Assembly (NCBI GenBank): GCA_009920595.1
Contig: RFZR01000038.1
Location: 1-10,890 of the forward strand
Direction of reading: 5' to 3'
DNA: 10,890 nt
DNA from: Alphaproteobacteria bacterium
Lineage (GTDB): Bacteria > Pseudomonadota > Alphaproteobacteria > Rhizobiales > Beijerinckiaceae
Shown: piece by piece, positions 1 through 6,494 of the stretch
Position numbering within the stretch: the stretch's first letter is position 1
How the letters are laid out: each line of letters opens with the position of its first letter
Program-made: the position numbers and the translations under genes
The notes under the pieces: generated by a model
Told to the model about the DNA's origin: nothing
The model's database searches: none
The model's input: the letters and a program-made list of their open reading frames with translations, nothing else

Positions 1-504
1 ATCGGCATCGAAAAGGGCATGATGACGACAATTCACTCCTATACAGGCGATCAGCCGACGCTCGATACGATGCATAAGGATCTCTATCGCGCACGCGCCG
101 CTGCGCTTTCGATGATCCCAACATCAACCGGTGCGGCGAAGGCTGTGGGTCTCGTTCTTCCAGAACTCAATGGCAAGCTCGACGGTTTTGCGATGCGTGT
201 ACCGACGCCGAATGTGTCGGTCGTCGATTTGAAATTTATCGCCAAGCGTTCAACAACGAAGGACGAAATCAACGCCGCCATTAAGGCGGCTGCCGATGGC
301 CCGTTGAAAGGCATTCTCGGTTACACGACGTCGCCGAATGTCTCGATCGATTTCAATCACGATCCGCATTCCTCGATCTTCCATATGGATCAAACCAAAG
401 TCATGGACGGCACACTCTGCTCGATCCTCACTTGGTATGACAATGAATGGGGCTTCTCGAACCGCATGTCGGACACGGCTGTGGCGATGGGCAAATTGAT
501 CTGA
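1..504 (+). CDS. gap: Glyceraldehyde-3-phosphate dehydrogenase, C-terminal part (5' end outside window)
   Basis: Phosphorylating GAPDH converts glyceraldehyde-3-phosphate, NAD(P)+ and phosphate to 1,3-bisphosphoglycerate in the cytoplasm. The reading frame is open from the first base and 167 residues are visible, about half of a usual chain of roughly 335. Seen: the HSYTGDQ motif, whose His is the catalytic base; the phosphate-binding stretch STGAAKAVG; the RVPTPNVSVVDL core strand; and the C-terminal YDNEWGFSNRM motif. The catalytic Cys and the Rossmann nucleotide-binding domain lie before the window, so coenzyme preference cannot be read. A Met six residues into the visible frame is internal, not the start, because homology continues upstream of it. 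The stop is 12 nt before pgk, and the product of this enzyme is the substrate of that one. Family assignment is secure. Confidence 0.97.
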   Translation: MGIEKGMMTTIHSYTGDQPTLDTMHKDLYRARAAALSMIPTSTGAAKAVGLVLPELNGKLDGFAMRVPTPNVSVVDLKFIAKRSTTKDEINAAIKAAADGPLKGILGYTTSPNVSIDFNHDPHSSIFHMDQTKVMDGTLCSILTWYDNEWGFSNRMSDTAVAMGKLI

Positions 505-516
505 GGACGATAGATA

Positions 517-1707
517 ATGACCCTCTTCCGCACGCTCGATGATGCATCCGTGGCGGGCAAGCGCGTGCTTGTTCGTGTCGATCTCAATGTGCCGATGGAG
601 GAGGGTCGTGTCACGGATGCGACCCGTATCGACCGCATTTTGCCCACCATCCGTGAGATTGCGGATAAAGGCGGTAAAGTCATCTTGCTCGCGCATTTCG
701 GCCGTCCGAAAGGCGTAGATCCAAAAGAGTCGTTGAAGCCCGTTGCTGCAGAACTTGCAAAGCGCCTCGGCCGTCCGGTTGGCTTTGGTGAGGATTGCAT
801 TGGTGACGCAGCCAAGCACGCCGTCGATGCGATGAAGAATGGCGATATCGTCTGTTTAGAGAACACCCGCTTCCATAAGCAAGAAGAGAAGAATGATTCT
901 GATTTTGTCAAAGCGCTTGCCGCAAATGGCGATCTCTATGTGAATGATGCCTTCTCCGCAGCCCATCGCGCGCATGCCTCAACCGAAGGGTTGGCGAAAG
1001 TGCTGCCGGCCTATGCAGGCCGCACGATGCAAGCGGAAATCGAAGCGCTTGCGAAAGCGCTTGAACAGCCTGTGAGGCCGGTGCTTGCGGTTGTGGGAGG
1101 CGCGAAGGTCTCGACCAAGCTCGAGCTCCTCGGCAATCTCGTGAAGAAAGTGAATATCCTCGTCATCGGCGGTGGCATGGCGAACACGTTTTTGGCCGCG
1201 CAAGGCAAAGCTGTCGGCAAATCACTTTGCGAAAAAGATTTACTCGATACCGCACGTGATGTGTTGAACACTGCGAAAGCGTCAGGCTGCGAAATTGTCT
1301 TGCCGGTTGATGCGACGGTCGCCTCTGAATTTAAAGCCCATGCAGCAAACAAAGTTGTTTCTGTCGATGCTGTTGGTGCAGATGACATGATCCTTGATAT
1401 CGGCCCCGCTTCAATCAAGACGGTTGCTGCAAAACTGAGCACTGCCAAAACACTTGTGTGGAATGGCCCGTTCGGTGCGTTCGAGCTTGAGCCTTTTGAT
1501 ACAGGCACGAACGCGGTTGCGAAAGAAGCCGCACGCCTCACCAAAGCCGGAGCGCTTCTCTCGGTTGCGGGTGGTGGTGATACGGTCTCCGCGCTCAATC
1601 ATGCGGGTGCGGCGAATGATTTCACTTATGTGTCGACAGCCGGTGGCGCGTTCTTGGAATGGCTTGAAGGCAAGCCATTGCCGGGCGTTGATGCGTTGAG
1701 ACGCTGA
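517..1707 (+). CDS. pgk: Phosphoglycerate kinase
   Basis: Transfers phosphate between 1,3-bisphosphoglycerate and ADP to give 3-phosphoglycerate and ATP (reversible, cytoplasmic). The 396-residue length is typical of bacterial PGK. Seen in order: substrate-binding RVDLNVP (20-26), HFGRPKG (60-66), ENTRFHKQEEKN (115-126), NDAFSAAHRAHAS (143-155), the domain-two VVGGAKVSTK (192-201), GGGMANTFL (218-226), WNGPFGAFE (315-323) and the nucleotide-binding GGGDTVSAL (352-360). The usual RVDFNVP and HLGRP appear as RVDLNVP and HFGRP, which are mild variants. The start ATG follows a GAGGA Shine-Dalgarno that overlaps the gap stop codon. The 12-nt gap indicates co-transcription and probable translational coupling with gap. 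Confidence 0.98.
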   Translation: MTLFRTLDDASVAGKRVLVRVDLNVPMEEGRVTDATRIDRILPTIREIADKGGKVILLAHFGRPKGVDPKESLKPVAAELAKRLGRPVGFGEDCIGDAAKHAVDAMKNGDIVCLENTRFHKQEEKNDSDFVKALAANGDLYVNDAFSAAHRAHASTEGLAKVLPAYAGRTMQAEIEALAKALEQPVRPVLAVVGGAKVSTKLELLGNLVKKVNILVIGGGMANTFLAAQGKAVGKSLCEKDLLDTARDVLNTAKASGCEIVLPVDATVASEFKAHAANKVVSVDAVGADDMILDIGPASIKTVAAKLSTAKTLVWNGPFGAFELEPFDTGTNAVAKEAARLTKAGALLSVAGGGDTVSALNHAGAANDFTYVSTAGGAFLEWLEGKPLPGVDALRR

Positions 1708-1746
1708 TTTTCAATCAATGAATAATGATCATTTAAAGAGACAAAA

Positions 1747-1761
1747 AGGGGATTAGGGGAT
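1747..1761 (+). promoter_or_regulatory. Tandem Shine-Dalgarno-like repeats before fba
   Basis: The heptamer AGGGGAT occurs twice, at 1747-1753 and 1755-1761, just before the fba ATG at 1763. The purine core of the first copy ends about 10 nt from the start codon and that of the second only 2 nt away, so neither has ideal spacing. No promoter or terminator is evident in the 55-nt pgk-fba gap, which is AT-rich and also holds the 10-bp palindrome AATGATCATT at 1724-1733. Confidence 0.4.
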
Positions 1762-1762
1762 C

Positions 1763-2830
1763 ATGGCACGCATTACGATGAGACAATTGCTCGATCACGC
1801 CGCCGAACATGGCTATGGCGTTCCGGCATTCAATATCAACAATATGGAACAGGCGAATGCGATTCTCGCAGCCGCTGCTGAAACCGATGCACCGGTGATT
1901 CTGCAGGCTTCGCGTGGCGCGCGCACCTATGCGCATGACATTATGCTTAAACATATGATGGACGCGCTCACTGAAATTTATCCGCAAATTCCAATTTGCG
2001 TGCATCTTGATCATGGCAACAATGCTGCGACATGCATGACCGCCATTCAGGCCGGCTTCACTTCGGTGATGATGGATGGCTCATTGAAGGAAGACGGTAA
2101 GACACCTGGCGATTGGGAGTATAATGTCGGCATCACCAAGCGTGTCACCGATATGGCGCATCTCGGTGGCATTTCGGTTGAGGGTGAATTGGGTGTTCTC
2201 GGTTCGCTTGAAACAGGCGAAGGCGAGAAGGAAGATGGCCACGGTTTCGAAGGCAAGCTCTCGCATGATCAGCTTCTGACCAATCCGAAAGAAGCGGTTG
2301 AATTCGTGCGCGCCACCAAGGTCGATGCGCTCGCCATCGCCATGGGCACATCACATGGCGCGTATAAATTCACGCGCAAGCCGGATGGTGCGATTTTGGC
2401 GATGCATGTGATTGAAGAAATTCATCGCCTTCTGCCGAACACGCATCTTGTGATGCATGGATCATCATCCGTGCCGCAGGATCTGCAAGACATCATCAAT
2501 GCCTATGGCGGAAAAATGCCGCAAACATGGGGCGTGCCGGTGGAAGAAATTCAACGCGGCATCAAGAATGGCGTGCGCAAAGTGAATATCGATACCGATA
2601 ATCGTATGGCGATGACCGGTCAGGTGCGCAAAGTGCTTGCTGAAAATCCTGGTGAGTTCGATCCGCGCAAATATTTGAAGCCCGCGATGGATGCGATGAC
2701 AAAACTCTGCAAGCAGCGCTTTGAAGAATTCGGCACGGCTGGTAAAGCGTCAAAATTCGGCAAGATCCATACGCTTGCTGAAATGGCCAAGCTTTACGCT
2801 GCCGGCAAACTCGATCCGGTCTTCGGATAA
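1763..2830 (+). CDS. fba: Class II (zinc) fructose-bisphosphate aldolase
   Basis: Cleaves fructose-1,6-bisphosphate to dihydroxyacetone phosphate and glyceraldehyde-3-phosphate, or condenses them, in the cytoplasm. Its 355 residues match the longer class II aldolases often labelled CbbA or Calvin-cycle subtype. Seen: GVPAFNINNMEQ near the N-terminus (18-29); HLDHGN (81-86) with catalytic Asp83 and zinc ligand His84; VEGELG (139-144) with a metal-site Glu; GTSHGAYK (195-202) and MHGSSSVP (231-238) with the remaining zinc His residues; and NIDTDNRMA (275-283), which binds substrate phosphate. No lysine Schiff-base class I signature is present. It sits 55 nt after pgk and 30 nt before the ThiE-like gene. 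The Calvin-cycle label cannot be tested because no RuBisCO or phosphoribulokinase gene is visible; glycolysis or gluconeogenesis is equally possible. Confidence 0.97.
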   Translation: MARITMRQLLDHAAEHGYGVPAFNINNMEQANAILAAAAETDAPVILQASRGARTYAHDIMLKHMMDALTEIYPQIPICVHLDHGNNAATCMTAIQAGFTSVMMDGSLKEDGKTPGDWEYNVGITKRVTDMAHLGGISVEGELGVLGSLETGEGEKEDGHGFEGKLSHDQLLTNPKEAVEFVRATKVDALAIAMGTSHGAYKFTRKPDGAILAMHVIEEIHRLLPNTHLVMHGSSSVPQDLQDIINAYGGKMPQTWGVPVEEIQRGIKNGVRKVNIDTDNRMAMTGQVRKVLAENPGEFDPRKYLKPAMDAMTKLCKQRFEEFGTAGKASKFGKIHTLAEMAKLYAAGKLDPVFG

Positions 2831-2860
2831 GAGTGAACGAAACGCGCGGGATTTGTAATC

Positions 2861-3499
2861 ATGAGTGATGCCGCGCGTCTCATTCTTTTTGCGCCTTCGG
2901 AAGAAAATACCGACGCGCTTTGCGCGCGCTTGTCACCGCTTGTTGAAGCTGTGCCCTTTGATGCAGTAATCCTCCCTATTACGGGGAGTGATGATCGTGC
3001 GCGCATCAATCACGCGAAGTCCGCGGCAGCGGTGGTGCAAAAGCACAACGCCGCGCTGTTGCTCGTCGATGCGTTTGAGCTTGTCGCGCGCACGGGCGCA
3101 GATGGCGTGCATCTCTCTGGCCTTGCGCGCCTTACCGAAGCTTTGTCGATTTTAAAGCCGCTTGATCGTATTGTGGGTGTTGCCGGATTAAAGGCGCGGC
3201 ATGATGCGATGGAGGCCGCGGAGGCGGGCGCTGATTATGTGATGTTTGGCGAGCCGCGTGCCGACGGCTCACTGCCCGCGTCGTCGGCTGTTCTTGAGCG
3301 GGCGGCTTGGTGGGCGGAACTGTTCCAAACGCCGTGTGTGGCTTTTGCGACAGAGTCCGAGATGGCGATTGCCGTCGCTGAAACAGGTGCTGAATTCGTG
3401 GCTTTCGCACCGGATATTGTTGCATCGTCCGATGATGCGCCCAAAGCGCTGAAAACTCTGCATCAGGCGATCATTTCCGCCCATCGCCCGGAGCGGTGA
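2861..3499 (+). CDS. ThiE-fold (thiamine phosphate synthase-like) protein with degenerate active site
   Basis: A 212-residue cytoplasmic protein with TIM-barrel motifs of the thiamine phosphate synthase family. Seen: ADGVHLSGL (80-88), where ThiE usually has a GADGVHLGQDD-type motif; VGVAGL (105-110); and AGADYVMFGEP (122-132), matching the GADY(V/I)GxGP strand. Residues that ThiE uses are absent or changed: the Gln-x-Arg-x-Lys pyrimidine-phosphate strand reads VILPI (36-40), the Asn-Asp pair is Val-Asp (69-70), the Mg-binding Gln-Asp-Asp is replaced by Ser-Gly-Leu, and there is no Thr-x-Thr-Lys pyrophosphate loop after FGEP. True thiamine phosphate synthase activity is therefore doubtful. 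From memory, close relatives with the same AWWAE and PCVAFA segments lie next to fba in other Rhizobiales. The start ATG is the only in-frame option but its Shine-Dalgarno is weak, which would fit read-through translation from fba. Confidence 0.8.
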   Translation: MSDAARLILFAPSEENTDALCARLSPLVEAVPFDAVILPITGSDDRARINHAKSAAAVVQKHNAALLLVDAFELVARTGADGVHLSGLARLTEALSILKPLDRIVGVAGLKARHDAMEAAEAGADYVMFGEPRADGSLPASSAVLERAAWWAELFQTPCVAFATESEMAIAVAETGAEFVAFAPDIVASSDDAPKALKTLHQAIISAHRPER

Positions 3500-3529
3500 G
3501 CGCTAAACATTCCTGACTGAAGCGAGACT

Positions 3530-3562
3530 CTTGACCGGTCACCCTGTGGCATGGTCTAGCAT
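3530..3562 (+). promoter_or_regulatory. Candidate promoter for the suhB-like gene
   Basis: The 136-nt gap 3500-3635 holds a perfect rhizobial -35 hexamer CTTGAC (3530-3535). The -10 is poorer: GTCTAG with 18-nt spacing (3554-3559), or the overlapping CTAGCAT. A 10-bp perfect palindrome, TGACCGGTCA (3532-3541), overlaps the -35. The remaining bases up to the start codon show no RNA gene or clear terminator. Confidence 0.4.
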
Positions 3563-3635
3563 GATCTTTGTGGCAGCGGGTTGAGCCTTTCTCATTCACT
3601 CGTAAATCGCCGCCGCTGTTTGAAAGGGTAAAGCC

Positions 3636-4427
3636 GTGATCCGTTCCCCGCTTATGACCGTTATGGTTGATGCCGTCATGAAAGCCGCAAAAAGCTTGCG
3701 TCGCGATTTTGGTGAAGTTGAAAACCTACAGGTCTCGCGTAAAGGTGCTCACGATTTTGTCACGGCCGCCGATCATAAATCCGAAAAAATTCTTCATGAA
3801 TCGCTTCTAAAAGCGCGTCCAGATTTTGGCTTTGTGATGGAGGAGGGCGGGATCGTTGAAGGTAAAGATACTTCGCATCGCTGGCATATTGATCCGCTCG
3901 ATGGCACTTTGAATTTTCTTCACGGCGTTCCGCATTTTGCAATTTCACTCGGACTTGAACGTGACGGTGTTTATGTCGCCGGCGTTGTTTATGATCCGAT
4001 CAAAGATGAGTTGTATATTGCTGAGAAAGGCAAAGGCGCTTTTTTGAATAATCGCCGTTTGCGTGTTTCGGGGCGCACCGAGATGGCTGATGCGTTGATG
4101 GCTACAGGTGTGTCCCCTAGCAACCGTGCGGCGTTTCCGCAATTTTTCAAAGAAGTCGGCGCGGTCATGGAAAAGACATCAAGCTTCCGCAGATTTGGAT
4201 CGGCCGCGCTTGATCTTGCTTATGTCGCTGCGGGTCGCTTTGAAGGATTTTGGGAAGGCGGTTTGAACAGCTGGGATGTTGCGGCTGGCGTTGTTCTGGT
4301 GCGTGAGGCCGGCGGCTTTGTCACGGAATATTCAGGAGCCGATTTCACGCCAGCGAGCGTCTCGTTGATTGCCGGGAATTCCGCGCTCCATAAAAGCCTG
4401 ACCGCGACGCTTGCCACCACCCGTTAA
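3636..4427 (+). CDS. suhB: Inositol monophosphatase family protein (SuhB-like)
   Basis: A Mg-dependent phosphatase of the inositol monophosphatase superfamily, 263 residues, cytoplasmic. Seen: the acidic EE pair (69-70), motif A WHIDPLDGTLNF (83-94) with metal-binding Asp86 and Asp89, and motif B around SWDVAAG (212-218) with the third Asp at 214, followed by VREAGG. All metal ligands are present, so it should be active. The substrate is not fixed by sequence: family members act on inositol-1-phosphate, 3'-phosphoadenosine 5'-phosphate, fructose-1,6-bisphosphate or other phosphates, and E. coli SuhB also has a role in rRNA transcription complexes. The GTG start is chosen because GAAAGGG lies 7 nt upstream and the RSPLMTVMV N-terminus resembles relatives; the next ATG (3654) lacks a comparable site. 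It has its own candidate promoter, and the next gene starts 81 nt downstream. Confidence 0.88.
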   Translation: MIRSPLMTVMVDAVMKAAKSLRRDFGEVENLQVSRKGAHDFVTAADHKSEKILHESLLKARPDFGFVMEEGGIVEGKDTSHRWHIDPLDGTLNFLHGVPHFAISLGLERDGVYVAGVVYDPIKDELYIAEKGKGAFLNNRRLRVSGRTEMADALMATGVSPSNRAAFPQFFKEVGAVMEKTSSFRRFGSAALDLAYVAAGRFEGFWEGGLNSWDVAAGVVLVREAGGFVTEYSGADFTPASVSLIAGNSALHKSLTATLATTR

Positions 4428-4508
4428 CCCGAGGTGGATTTTCATCTGTCAAGACCTTGAACCTTTGACGCGAAGCGGCGAACATAGGGAATAAGATAGG
4501 GAGGACGC

Positions 4509-5456
4509 ATGTTTCGTTCAAATGATACGATGCCGTTAACGAAGCCTACGGCCTATCTTGTGCGGATGGTGGTGTTTTTGGTGCTTGGCGCCTTCATCGC
4601 TTTCATTCTCTATCGTCAAATCATTCAGGCGTTTAATGCCAATCCGTCACTGAACGCGTTGATCTTTGGCGTGTTGATTGTGGGCATGGTGCTCGCTTTC
4701 CGTTCAGTCACGCGGCTTTATCGCGAGATCGAATGGGCAAACGCATTTCTTGAGAGTGATAGCGGCATTGTGATCGAACGCGAACCGGTACTGTTGTTGC
4801 CGATGGCCCGCATGCTCGCAGGCCGCTCGAAGCGTGAGGCGCTTTCACCCTTATCTCTGCGCGCCATTCTCGACACAATCGGTATGCGTCTTGATGAATC
4901 GCGTGACACCGGTCGCTATCTAACCGGCCTCTTGGTCTTTCTCGGCCTGCTTGGCACTTTCTGGGGCCTTCTCGATACGGTCGGCTCGGTTGGCAAAGTC
5001 ATCCAATCGATGAAAGCAGGATCTGACGCCGCACTGATGTTTGAAGAATTGAAGGCAGGTCTTTCGGCGCCTTTAGCCGGCATGGGCATTTCATTTTCGT
5101 CATCACTCTTTGGCCTTGCGGGCTCGCTTGTTGTTGGTTTTCTCGATTTGCAGGCGGGGCAAGCGCAAAATCAATTTTACGAACAGCTTGAAAATTTTCT
5201 CGCCTCTGTCGCAGGCCCCGAAGCGACCACTGGTGAAACCGCTGTAACCACATCATCAGGTCTTCCTGAACCGAGCTTGGCGGCGGCCAATGTTGCCGCG
5301 ATTGAAAATCTTGCTGCGGGGATTCAATCGCTTGTCACCAATATGCGCGCTGAACAGCAATTGATCCGGGATTGGGTCGAAGCGCAAGCCGCGCGTGAGG
5401 CTGAAATAAAATCTGTATTAACCGCGCTTCACAAAGCGATTGACGGAAAGGGCTAA
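4509..5456 (+). CDS. MotA/TolQ/ExbB-type inner-membrane ion-channel protein
   Basis: A 315-residue membrane protein of the stator-like MotA/TolQ/ExbB superfamily. Predicted helices lie at about 17-37, 49-66, 138-158 (a GLLVFLGLLGTFWGLLDTV-type stretch typical of the family) and 186-212, with a cytoplasmic segment of about 70 residues between helices two and three. The small-residue-rich LSAPLAGMGISFSSSLFGL part of helix four matches the conserved pore-lining region. The C-terminus (about 260-312) is a predicted amphipathic helix. By family knowledge it would form the oligomeric ring around the single-helix partner encoded 3 nt downstream and use ion flow to do work at the cell wall. The strong AGGGAGG 4 nt before the ATG supports this start. 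Upstream, 4464-4469 TTTGAC is a possible -35 but no matching -10 is convincing. It may be annotated as flagellar MotA, but no flagellar genes are nearby. Confidence 0.85.
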   Translation: MFRSNDTMPLTKPTAYLVRMVVFLVLGAFIAFILYRQIIQAFNANPSLNALIFGVLIVGMVLAFRSVTRLYREIEWANAFLESDSGIVIEREPVLLLPMARMLAGRSKREALSPLSLRAILDTIGMRLDESRDTGRYLTGLLVFLGLLGTFWGLLDTVGSVGKVIQSMKAGSDAALMFEELKAGLSAPLAGMGISFSSSLFGLAGSLVVGFLDLQAGQAQNQFYEQLENFLASVAGPEATTGETAVTTSSGLPEPSLAAANVAAIENLAAGIQSLVTNMRAEQQLIRDWVEAQAAREAEIKSVLTALHKAIDGKG

Positions 5457-5459
5457 AGA

Positions 5460-6491
5460 ATGGCCCGCATCGGTCGTCGTGAACGAGGCGTAGATTATTG
5501 GCCCGGCTTCGTCGATGCCTTGTCGACGCTTGTGCTGGCTATCGTATTCTTGCTCACCGTCTTCATGGTCGCTCAGTTTTTCTTGAGCCAACAGGTGACG
5601 GATAAAGACACGGCGCTGCAAAAACTCACGCGGCAAATTTCTGAGCTCACTGATCTCCTTGCACTTGAACGCGTCAATCGTAAAAATCTTGAAGAAAATT
5701 TGGCTCTGCTTGGCGATACGCTGAATGCCTCAGAGTCCGAGCGCAAAAGACTTGAAGGGTTGCTCGCAGGCAGTGGCGGTGTGGTGCCTGCGCCGGATGC
5801 CAGCGGTCAGATGGCATCGCTTAATCGTGATCTTGATGCGCAACGCCAAATCTCGGCGCGCGCTTTGGCGCAAGTGGAAGCGCTCAATCAGCAAATCAAT
5901 GCGTTACGGCGGCAATTGGCAGCGCTTGAAGATGCATTGAACGCTTCAGAATCGCGTGATCGTGAAAGCCAAGCCAAGATTGCTGATCTTGGACAGCGCC
6001 TTAATGTGGCGCTCGCGCAAAAGGTTCAGGAACTCGCGCGCTATCGTTCGGAATTTTTTGGTCGCTTGCGGCAAATCTTATCAAATCGTTCTGATGTGCG
6101 TGTGGTTGGTGATCGCTTCGTGTTCCAGTCGGAAGTGTTTTTTGATGTCGGCTCTGCAGCGGTCAGTACCGCGGGTCGAACCGAACTCGATAAGCTCGCT
6201 TCCGCATTGATTGCGCTTGATGGTGAAATTCCGCCCGATATTCCGTGGATCCTTCGTGTTGATGGTCATACCGATAAGAAGCCCGTGACCGGCACGGGCC
6301 AATTCAAATCGAATTGGGAATTATCAGCTGCACGCGCGATATCCGTCGTGCAATATCTCGTCTCAAAAGGCGTTCAGCCAACGCGGCTGATGGCGGCGGG
6401 CTTTGGTGAATTCCAACCCATTGAACTCGGCGAGAGCGAGGAGGCGCTTAAGCGTAACCGGCGCATCGAGTTGAAACTCACCGATCGGTGA
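5460..6491 (+). CDS. MotB-like protein: one membrane helix, coiled coil, OmpA-like peptidoglycan-binding domain
   Basis: A 343-residue envelope protein. The short basic N-terminus leads into one membrane helix (about 16-42) that begins PGFVDALSTL; Asp19 is placed like the ion-carrying Asp of MotB. A long heptad-like, charged region (about 44-200), broken by a Gly/Pro-rich break near 103-116, is a likely periplasmic coiled coil. The OmpA C-terminal domain (about 215-343) shows DGHTDKKP (268-275), NWELSAARA (285-293, with the Arg expected to bind diaminopimelate) and NRRIELKL (333-340). It starts 3 nt after the MotA-like gene, with GGAAAGG inside that gene's end as ribosome site, so the two are surely co-expressed and probably form one complex. 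The coiled coil is longer than the short linker of ordinary MotB. Role unknown; an envelope-spanning ion-driven machine is the inference. Confidence 0.86.
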   Translation: MARIGRRERGVDYWPGFVDALSTLVLAIVFLLTVFMVAQFFLSQQVTDKDTALQKLTRQISELTDLLALERVNRKNLEENLALLGDTLNASESERKRLEGLLAGSGGVVPAPDASGQMASLNRDLDAQRQISARALAQVEALNQQINALRRQLAALEDALNASESRDRESQAKIADLGQRLNVALAQKVQELARYRSEFFGRLRQILSNRSDVRVVGDRFVFQSEVFFDVGSAAVSTAGRTELDKLASALIALDGEIPPDIPWILRVDGHTDKKPVTGTGQFKSNWELSAARAISVVQYLVSKGVQPTRLMAAGFGEFQPIELGESEEALKRNRRIELKLTDR

Positions 6492-6494
6492 GCT

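Noticed and set aside
250..819. Long minus-strand open frame (189 codons) opposite gap and pgk
   Set aside because: It overlaps two certain genes, matches no family I know, and is explained by codon bias of the coding strand. The same applies to the minus-strand frame at 1011-1598 within pgk.
2831..2860. TPP riboswitch before the ThiE-like gene
   Set aside because: The gap is only 30 nt, too short for the element, and no CTGAGA core is present.
4509..6491. Zorya-type defence system (ZorA/ZorB look-alikes)
   Set aside because: The domain types are similar, but there is no ZorC, ZorD or ZorE gene beside the pair, the MotA-like protein lacks the very long ZorA tail, and the surroundings are core genes.
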